DNA of 8,208 nucleotides, taken from Caryophanales bacterium UBA3210 (GTDB taxonomy: Bacteria > Bacillota_I > Bacilli_A > RFN20 > CAG-449). Positions 1-4,880 of the stretch are shown in pieces (position 1 is the first letter of the stretch; the number at the start of each line of letters is the position of its first letter). The stretch covers positions 1 through 8,208 of the forward strand of contig DEWM01000011.1 in assembly GCA_002363635.1 (NCBI GenBank), in the 5' to 3' direction. Below the pieces are notes generated by a model that did no database searches, had not been told where the DNA came from, and worked only from the letters and a program-made list of their open reading frames with translations. A program made the translations under genes and the position numbers.

Positions 1-941
1 GGTAATAAGGAAAGTAATGGAATGTATATATTATCTGGTTCTCAAATAAAACAATTATTAGATGAATCTAGTGAATCATTATCTAGAAGAGTAGCAATTT
101 TAGATATGATGAATTTATCTATGAGTGAAATTTATAATCGTGAATCAAGATTGTTTGATACTGATATTTCTGCCTTATCAAAAAGAATTAGCATTAATTT
201 AAATGAAACTGGAATTTTTAGATATATTGTAAGAGGTTTTTCCCCGGACTATATGATGATCCAGATTCAAAAACATCAATGTTTTATTCATCATATATAA
301 CTACATATCTAGAAAAGGATTTAAAAGATTTAATAAATATTAAAGATGAAGTAAAATTTATAAATTTCTTAAAGATACTAGCATCAAATACTGGAGAAGA
401 ACTAGTATATGATAATTATTCAAAACAAGTAGGAGTTTCAACAAACACTATAAAATCATGGGTTAGTGTATTAGTTAAAACTGCAGTTATCTATTTAGTA
501 GAACCATATAATGAAGAATCAATTGTTAAACGTGTAATTAAAAGACCAAAGATGTATTTCTTTGATACAGGTCTTGCAGCTTATTTATGTGGAATAGATA
601 GTTCTGAAACATTACAAAGAAGTTTCTTGAAAGGAAGATTCTTTGAAACTTTTGTATTTAATGAAGTAAGAAAATCTTTTATGAATGAAGGATTAATGCA
701 AAAACTATATTATTATAGAGATGCCGATCAAAATGAAATTGATTTAGTTTTAGTTAGAGATGCATCAATGTCATTAATTGAGATTAAATCAGGACAAGAA
801 TTTAATGCATCTTCAACAAAAGGGTTTAAGAAATTAGCTGATACTAAATTTAATAAGAAAAATAATGTGATTATATGTACTGCAGATAAGATATCTATTT
901 TAAATGATGGCACATATATAATTCCTGTTGTTGCAATATGA
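1..941 (+). pseudogene. AAA+ ATPase / DUF4143 family protein, 5'-truncated by the window edge and frameshifted
   Basis: This is the C-terminal two thirds of an ATPase of the COG1373 type (AAA+ domain followed by DUF4143); the Walker motifs lie upstream of the window. Frame 1 (1-300) begins inside the AAA domain, with a sensor-like YILSGSQ and an SLSRRV arginine segment. Frame 3 then continues the same protein from about 240: FYSSYITTYLEKD, a winged-helix-like region (NTIKSWVSVL), KMYFFDTGLAAYL, and a PD-(D/E)XK-like C-terminus (FFETFVFNE, NEIDLVLV, IEIKSG). The end (IIPVVAI) looks complete. The frames join near the T5C4 run at 237-245; one extra T would restore a continuous FFPGLYDDPD reading, where the family usually has PEL. 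The downstream frame has no ribosome binding site before its first ATG (279), so separate translation is unlikely. A decayed gene is most likely; a base-calling error in the homopolymer is the main alternative. Members are widespread and their role is poorly defined. Confidence 0.82.
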
Positions 942-1052
942 TTATATAGAAATATTTAATGTTAGATTTGTTAGACAAATTAATTTCTAGACGAAATGAA
1001 TCAAAACAGTAATAGAGGTACTAAATATAGAGTTAGGCTTATTTCGTTTATG

Positions 1053-1091
1053 AAAAAACAGCTTCAGAACTATTAATTCTGGAGCGGTTTT
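1053..1091. terminator. Two-way intrinsic terminator
   Basis: The arms GCTTCAGAA (1061-1069) and TTCTGGAGC (1077-1085) form a 9-bp stem with a 7-nt loop. In plus-strand RNA all nine positions pair, one as a U-G wobble; in minus-strand RNA that position is a C-A mismatch. An A6 run at 1053-1058 gives a U6 tail to minus-strand transcripts, and T4 at 1088-1091 gives a shorter tail to plus-strand ones. It can end transcription of the broken ATPase gene from the left and of the ABC exporter operon (through the tRNA remnant) from the right. It may originally have been the terminator of the tRNA-Arg gene whose 3' half lies next to it. Confidence 0.72.
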
Positions 1092-1104
1092 AATATCCTT
1101 ATGA

Positions 1105-1146
1105 TGTCTCCGATGCGATTTGAACGCACGACCTTTCGCTTAGGAG
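1105..1146 (-). pseudogene. 3' half of a tRNA-Arg(CCU) gene (remnant)
   Basis: Read on the minus strand from 1146 down to 1105 this matches a tRNA from the anticodon loop to the discriminator base. It has loop CTCCTAA (anticodon CCU, Arg AGG codon), 3' anticodon stem GCGAA, a five-base variable loop AGGTC, T stem GTGCG paired with CGCAT around a normal T loop TTCAAAT, acceptor strand CGGAGAC and discriminator A. It is followed by TCA rather than an encoded CCA. The expected 5' half is absent: nothing upstream pairs as the 5' acceptor strand (GTCTCCG) or the 5' anticodon stem, and the sequence runs into the end of the ABC permease gene. A short D-stem-like AGAGCA survives or recurs by chance. 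No functional tRNA can form. The block of about 42 bp from anticodon loop to 3' end is what an integrase crossover in a tRNA gene leaves behind; deletion or rearrangement is the alternative. Confidence 0.75.
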
Positions 1147-1162
1147 AGATTGCTCTCTCCTA
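1141..1162. repeat. Perfect 9-bp inverted repeat at the tRNA-remnant junction
   Basis: The arms TAGGAGAGA (1141-1149) and TCTCTCCTA (1154-1162) are exact reverse complements around a 4-nt loop (TTGC on plus; GCAA, a GNRA-type tetraloop, in minus-strand RNA). It starts four bases past the stop codon of the ABC permease gene and overlaps the anticodon-loop end of the tRNA remnant. No U-run follows in either direction, so it is not by itself a standard terminator. It could protect the 3' end of the exporter mRNA or be a trace of the recombination event. Confidence 0.6.
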
Positions 1163-1166
1163 TAAA

Positions 1167-1829
1167 TTAGATACTTACTTTTTCAAAATTCTTCGCACTT
1201 AAAATATATGTAATCCAAGTTAATAATATAGAAATAACAATTCCCGCGGCAAAGACACTTAAATCTATAATCAACTTGAGAGTAGGATCTTGAATTAAGT
1301 TAACAAAGCAAGAACCACCTTGTGCTGCACCAAGTAAAAACATAGCTCCAAATAAAGAAACTAATTGAGGTGCAGTTAATTTCTTAAGAGGATCTTTATA
1401 ATACCATGGATATAAAATTAAATTATGAATACTAAATGCAACAAGTGCTAAGCCAAACACTGAGAAGTTTGGAGCAATTACTGAATTATACACATCTTCT
1501 CCTTCACCAGGTAAAAATTTAAAAACATAAAATTTTAAAAGAGCACATACTGCACCAATAGCCATAGCAAGTAGTTCAATAAATACCCCAACAAAGAGTT
1601 TACCAAATACTACATCACTCTTCTTAATTGGAAGAATTAAAGAATATTCAATATCTCTATTTGCAAGTGCACGTGGAAAGATAACTGATATACCCGATAA
1701 GACATAAATGAAAGCAACCGCAATTGGCCAATTTGGAATAAGTACACAAAGTCCTCCAATAATCGCGAAAACTAAAGATTGACCGTAAAGACAAAGCTTT
1801 AATTCTTTTTTCATAATTTGTTTCTTCAT
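1167..1829 (-). CDS. ABC-2 type transporter permease (small, six-segment)
   Basis: This is an integral membrane subunit of an ABC exporter, of the ABC2_membrane_5 type found in two-gene exporters such as the staphylococcal Pmt (phenol-soluble modulin) system. About 220 residues hold six hydrophobic segments, near 12-31, 34-52, 77-102, 121-141, 154-171 and 187-211. The cytoplasmic loop after the second segment reads NRDIEYSLILPIKKSDVVFGK, the typical loop of this family. A GTG at 1838 is in frame, but ATG at 1829 is preferred because the Shine-Dalgarno sequence AGAGGTGA sits six bases before it and the GTG lies inside that motif. With this start, the ATPase stop TAA and this ATG are one base apart (TAAGATG), so the two are translationally coupled. 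Only one permease is seen, so a homodimer is likely. Substrate unknown. Confidence 0.87.
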   Translation of the reverse strand: MKKQIMKKELKLCLYGQSLVFAIIGGLCVLIPNWPIAVAFIYVLSGISVIFPRALANRDIEYSLILPIKKSDVVFGKLFVGVFIELLAMAIGAVCALLKFYVFKFLPGEGEDVYNSVIAPNFSVFGLALVAFSIHNLILYPWYYKDPLKKLTAPQLVSLFGAMFLLGAAQGGSCFVNLIQDPTLKLIIDLSVFAAGIVISILLTWITYILSAKNFEKVSI

Positions 1830-1830
1830 C

Positions 1831-2682
1831 TTACTCACCTCTTTCTAACGCAACCATAATTTCTTCAAGTGTTGCTTTTCTCTTTTCAAAGATTTCATCA
1901 CTAAAGAGTTTTTCATCTTCTTTTTTAATGACACCTTCAAATTTACCTAAACGATCTTTGTAATAAATACATTTTCCAAATAAGGATTTATCAATACCTT
2001 CTTTAGTTGAAGATACGTGAGCATATCCTTTTTCAAAATTAGTAACTGTTGTCGCACTTAGAATTCGTCCGTTCTGAATATAAACAATATCATCTGCACA
2101 TTTTTCTAAGTCAGAAATAACATGTGTTGAGAATAAGATTGAATGTTCTCCATCACTAACTAAATCCATGAAGATATCAAGTAATTCATCTCTAGAAACT
2201 GGGTCAACTCCTGATGTAGGTTCATCAAGAATTAAAACCTTCGCGCCATGGCTTAATGCAATTGATAAACCATATTTAACTTTCATACCAGATGATAATT
2301 CTTTAATTTTCTTTTTTTCATCAAGATTAAACAGTTTCAAATATTTTTGATATGTATCTTCTTCCCAATTTGGATAAAAAGTTTTAGTAACACTAGTTAA
2401 GCTTTTAATTGTACTATTTGGATAATATTCAGCTTCACCAAAAAGTAATCCGATTTCACTTTTGAATTTTAATTCATTATCAAAAATACTTTTTCCTTCA
2501 TAAAGGATTTCTCCTTCATCTAAATGGATTAAATTATAAATTCCTTTTAATGTTGTGGTTTTACCTGCACCATTTCTACCGATAAAACCAACAATTCTTC
2601 CTTTTTCAATATTAAAGGATACATGATCTAGCTTAAAGCTCTTATAGCTTTTGCATATATTTCTAATCTCTAGTAGTCCCAT
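1831..2682 (-). CDS. ABC transporter ATP-binding protein (ABC-2 exporter, CcmA/YtrB/PmtA-like)
   Basis: This ATPase powers the permease encoded directly downstream. In 283 residues it shows Walker A GRNGAGKTT (35-43), an LSSGM signature (129-133), Walker B with catalytic Glu VLILDEP (149-155), D-loop SGVD, and the switch His in STHVISD (H187). The Q-loop region reads LLFGEAEYYPNST and lacks an obvious Gln; the signature is LSSGM instead of LSGGQ. Both departures fit the YtrB/NatA/Pmt-type branch and do not suggest inactivity. The last 70 residues form the variable C-terminal extension common in this branch. The start ATG at 2682 has a strong GGGAGG site five or six bases upstream. A GntR-type regulator often accompanies such pairs, but none is present in the window. 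Confidence 0.93.
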   Translation of the reverse strand: MGLLEIRNICKSYKSFKLDHVSFNIEKGRIVGFIGRNGAGKTTTLKGIYNLIHLDEGEILYEGKSIFDNELKFKSEIGLLFGEAEYYPNSTIKSLTSVTKTFYPNWEEDTYQKYLKLFNLDEKKKIKELSSGMKVKYGLSIALSHGAKVLILDEPTSGVDPVSRDELLDIFMDLVSDGEHSILFSTHVISDLEKCADDIVYIQNGRILSATTVTNFEKGYAHVSSTKEGIDKSLFGKCIYYKDRLGKFEGVIKKEDEKLFSDEIFEKRKATLEEIMVALERGE

Positions 2683-2703
2683 AATTTCCTCCCGATTGCT
2701 TTT

Positions 2704-2733
2704 ATTATATCAAACACCAATAGATAATTTGAA
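2704..2733 (-). promoter_or_regulatory. Promoter of the ABC-2 exporter operon
   Basis: On the minus strand, -35 TTCAAA (2728-2733) and a consensus -10 TATAAT (2704-2709) are 18 bp apart. A TG one base upstream of the -10 (TGATATAAT) makes it an extended -10. It lies 21 bases upstream of the ATPase ATG at 2682, leaving a short leader with the GGGAGG site. Its -35 overlaps the -35 of a promoter pointing the other way. Confidence 0.62.
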
Positions 2734-2756
2734 ACAATTTAAACACAATGTATAAT
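2729..2756 (+). promoter_or_regulatory. Distal promoter of the glycosyltransferase gene (P1)
   Basis: TTGAAA (2729-2734) and TATAAT (2751-2756) are separated by 16 bp, close to the sigma-A type consensus. A transcript would start near 2763 and carry a leader of about 78 nt including the palindrome at 2794-2813, which could then fold as an RNA hairpin just before the ribosome binding site. The -35 shares bases with the -35 of the divergent exporter promoter. Confidence 0.55.
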
Positions 2757-2790
2757 AAAGTCTATAATTTTCAACACATGTTCCATAATA

Positions 2791-2819
2791 TCGACAAATT
2801 ATTAATAATTTGTTATATT
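2791..2819 (+). promoter_or_regulatory. Proximal promoter of the glycosyltransferase gene (P2)
   Basis: -35 TCGACA (2791-2796) and -10 TATATT (2814-2819) are separated by 17 bp, each one base off consensus, with a TG one base before the -10. The predicted start is near 2826, only a few bases before the AAAGGAG ribosome binding site, giving a very short leader. The whole spacer lies within a perfect palindrome, which suggests this promoter is controlled. Confidence 0.5.
2794..2813. promoter_or_regulatory. Perfect 20-bp palindrome, candidate operator
   Basis: ACAAATTATTAATAATTTGT is identical to its own reverse complement over all 20 bases. It covers the last three bases of the P2 -35 and the whole spacer, ending directly against the -10. 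A dimeric helix-turn-helix repressor (for example TetR or MarR type) bound here would block RNA polymerase. No regulator gene is present in the window, so the cognate protein is unknown. High AT content makes partial palindromes common, but a perfect 20-mer in this position is unlikely to be chance. Confidence 0.55.
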
Positions 2820-2840
2820 TATCTAGCAAAGGAGAATGAA

Positions 2841-4103
2841 ATGAAAATTTTATTTGTTCTAGAATGTGCAGGTTTAATGACTAATGGTACTACTGCTTCT
2901 TGTGTTCGCTTTGCAAAAGAACTCGAAGCAAAAGGACATGAAATCACGATTATTGGATGTGAACCTGATAAAAAAATTAATAACTTAAATCATTATATTA
3001 AATTGGAAAAATTCCACTTTCCTATCTTCCAAGGATTAATTGAAAAGGAAGGTTTTATGTTTGTCAAAATTGATGACGCAAAACTTGTTGAAGCAATTAA
3101 AAATACAGAATGCGTACACTGGTTCTTACCATTCAAATTAGGTAAACACGTCAAAGCAATTGCGGATGCATATAATATTCCATGTACTGGTGCGTATCAT
3201 CTCCAACCAGATTCAATTTCATCTGCAATTCATATGAATTATCGTTGGTTAAATTATTTTATCTACAAAGGATTCCAAAAATATTTATATGACATATCTG
3301 ACTATATTCACTGTCCTTCAACAATGATTGCCAATAAAGCAACTCAATACGGATATAAGAATAACTTTAGAGTTATCTCAAATGGTATATCAGATTTCTG
3401 GCATAAAGTCCCTTCAGAAAAACGTCCTGAAGATAAAGACAAAATTGTTATTACAATGGTCGGTAGACTTGCAAGAGAAAAAAGACAAGATTTATTAATC
3501 AAAGCAGTCAAAGCATCAAAATATGAAAATAAGATTCAACTTGTTTTATGTGGACAAGGTCCAGATAAAGCCAAATATGAAAAACTTATCAAGAAATTAA
3601 AATTTACTAACGAACCAAGAATTCAATTTTTCACTCAAGAAGATTTAAGATATTTCTTATCAAGTGCAGATTTATACGCTCATTGTTCAGACGCAGAAAC
3701 TGAAGGTCTTGGATGTGTTGAAGCTTTCGCTTGCGGACTTGTTCCTATCATTTCTGATTCAGATGTCTCCGCAACAAAGCAATTTGCGATTTCTCACCAT
3801 TCATTATTTAAACACGGTTCATATAAGTCTTTAGCAAATAGAATTGATTATTGGATTGAACATCCTGATCAAGTAGAAAAATACAAAGACATTTATATTA
3901 AAGAAGCTGAATCATATGCTTTACCATTACAAGTAGAACGTATGGAACAGTTCTTTAATGATGCAATCAACCAAAAAATGCAAGGCTTAGATAAATGGTC
4001 AACTAATCCTACAAGAGCAGAATACCGTTATCAAAAGCGCATCTTTAAGAAATTATTAAAGAAAGGTAAAATAGATTCTTTACCTGAATCATTACAAAAA
4101 TAA
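2841..4103 (+). CDS. GT4-family glycosyltransferase, possibly acting on membrane glycolipid
   Basis: This is a retaining GT-B glycosyltransferase that would transfer a sugar from a nucleotide-sugar donor at the cytoplasmic face of the membrane. In 420 residues the N-terminal Rossmann half starts MKILFVLECAG with a glycine/threonine loop (NGTT, 15-18) and carries His120 (TGAYHLQPD). The C-terminal half has the hinge motif VISNGI, VGRLAREKRQD (207-217), LCGQGP (236-241) and the GT4 E-x7-E pair E286/E294. The basic C-terminal tail (about 385-420) could bind acidic lipid. The family includes diacylglycerol glucosyltransferases, but acceptor and sugar cannot be read from sequence. ATG 2841 is chosen over an in-frame ATG at 2748 because AAAGGAG (2828-2834) lies six bases before it and the extra 31 residues would cross the P2 promoter. 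The gene is monocistronic, convergent with the next operon and divergent from the ABC-2 exporter. Confidence 0.88.
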   Translation: MKILFVLECAGLMTNGTTASCVRFAKELEAKGHEITIIGCEPDKKINNLNHYIKLEKFHFPIFQGLIEKEGFMFVKIDDAKLVEAIKNTECVHWFLPFKLGKHVKAIADAYNIPCTGAYHLQPDSISSAIHMNYRWLNYFIYKGFQKYLYDISDYIHCPSTMIANKATQYGYKNNFRVISNGISDFWHKVPSEKRPEDKDKIVITMVGRLAREKRQDLLIKAVKASKYENKIQLVLCGQGPDKAKYEKLIKKLKFTNEPRIQFFTQEDLRYFLSSADLYAHCSDAETEGLGCVEAFACGLVPIISDSDVSATKQFAISHHSLFKHGSYKSLANRIDYWIEHPDQVEKYKDIYIKEAESYALPLQVERMEQFFNDAINQKMQGLDKWSTNPTRAEYRYQKRIFKKLLKKGKIDSLPESLQK

Positions 4104-4121
4104 AACATAACCATAAGTTGT

Positions 4122-4166
4122 AAAAAAAGTATAATGGACGTTTTTGAACATTATACTTTTCTTTTT
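4122..4166. terminator. Two-way intrinsic terminator between convergent genes
   Basis: The arms AAAAGTATAATG (4125-4136) and CATTATACTTTT (4149-4160) pair perfectly over 12 bp around a 12-nt loop. A CTTTTT tail follows on the plus strand, and the A7 run at 4122-4128 gives a U7 tail on the minus strand. It ends the glycosyltransferase transcript from the left and the FtsX-type exporter operon from the right; its right edge touches the stop codon of the ATPase gene. Confidence 0.88.
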
Positions 4167-4869
4167 ACCATTCAATTTCACTTGGTTTCTTTGGTTTATC
4201 ATTAATTTTATCTTCAATGATTTTACCATCAGAAATTTTAATTACTCTACTTGCGCATTCTGCAATATTTGAATTGTGAGTAACGATAATAACTGTCTTA
4301 TTATATTGTACTGAAACATCATGTAATAAGGTTAAGATCTGTTCTCCAGTTTTTGAATCTAAAGCACCTGTAGGTTCATCACATAATAATAATGTTGGAT
4401 TTTTAGTAACCGCACGAGCAATCGCAACACGCTGCTGTTCTCCACCTGACATTTGAGAAGGAAAACTATTTTTTCTATCCTTTAACCCTACTTGATTAAT
4501 GATATCTTCTGAATTAAGAGGTTCTAAAGCAACAGAAGCCGCAAGTTCAACATTTTCTAAAGCAGTCAAATTAGGCATTAAATTATAGAATTGGAAAACA
4601 AAGCCAATATCATGTCTTCTAAAGACCGCTAATTCTTGAGAAGTAAATTTAACTACATCCTTATCATTGATTATATATGAACCAGAAGTAGCCTTATCCA
4701 TACCGCCAAGAATATTTAATAAAGTTGATTTACCTGCACCAGAAGCACCGAGAATTACACAAAAAGTACCTTGAGGTAAAGTAAAAGAAACATCATTTAA
4801 TGCAACAACTTCGTTATCTTGATTTTGATTATAAATCTTAGTTAGATTTTGAACTTTAATTTCTTTCAT
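4165..4869 (-). CDS. ABC transporter ATP-binding protein, MacB/LolD type
   Basis: This ATPase partners the FtsX-type permease encoded directly upstream. In 234 residues it has a complete motif set: Walker [10 protein letters not shown] (41-49), Q-loop Gln93 in FVFQFYNL, signature SGGEQQR (141-147), Walker B with catalytic Glu LLLCDEP (D164, E165), D-loop GALDS, and switch His198 in IVTHNS. The [19 protein letters not shown] stretch is typical of the LolD/MacB/FtsE branch, which works by mechanotransmission and not by a transmembrane substrate channel. A short lysine-rich tail follows residue 215. The start at 4869 lies 11 bases after the permease stop, and its AAAGGAG site overlaps that stop codon, so the two are probably translationally coupled. 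Confidence 0.95.
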   Translation of the reverse strand: MKEIKVQNLTKIYNQNQDNEVVALNDVSFTLPQGTFCVILGASGAGKSTLLNILGGMDKATSGSYIINDKDVVKFTSQELAVFRRHDIGFVFQFYNLMPNLTALENVELAASVALEPLNSEDIINQVGLKDRKNSFPSQMSGGEQQRVAIARAVTKNPTLLLCDEPTGALDSKTGEQILTLLHDVSVQYNKTVIIVTHNSNIAECASRVIKISDGKIIEDKINDKPKKPSEIEW

Positions 4870-4880
4870 CTTTTTCTCCT

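Noticed and set aside
237..245. Programmed -1 frameshift site
   Set aside because: The T5C4 run read as GGT TTT TCC CCG does not fit an X XXY YYZ heptamer, and no stimulatory stem-loop or pseudoknot is obvious. This family is not known to use frameshifting.
728..913. 61-residue open frame on the minus strand
   Set aside because: It lies antisense inside the DUF4143 coding part, with no ribosome binding site and no recognisable family; the plus-strand frame clearly encodes the protein.
942..1050. Possible small gene or RNA between the ATPase remnant and the terminator
   Set aside because: I see only AT-rich sequence with trivial short inverted repeats (ATTTG/CAAAT and ATTTC/GAAAT), and no open frame with a ribosome binding site.
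1105..1180. Complete functional tRNA gene on the minus strand
   Set aside because: The 5' acceptor strand, 5' anticodon stem and a normal D arm are absent; the region beyond 1166 encodes the permease C-terminus.
2168..2350. 60-residue open frame on the plus strand
   Set aside because: It is antisense to the conserved Walker B and signature region of the ABC ATPase, so it is a shadow frame.
2748..2840. N-terminal extension of the glycosyltransferase from ATG 2748
   Set aside because: The family starts at MKILFVLE, a good AAAGGAG site precedes ATG 2841, ATG 2748 has no such site, and the extension would read through promoter and palindrome sequence.
2757..2840. Riboswitch in the glycosyltransferase leader
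   Set aside because: The leader is too short and AT-rich for any known aptamer class, and the only structure is the palindrome, which fits an operator better.
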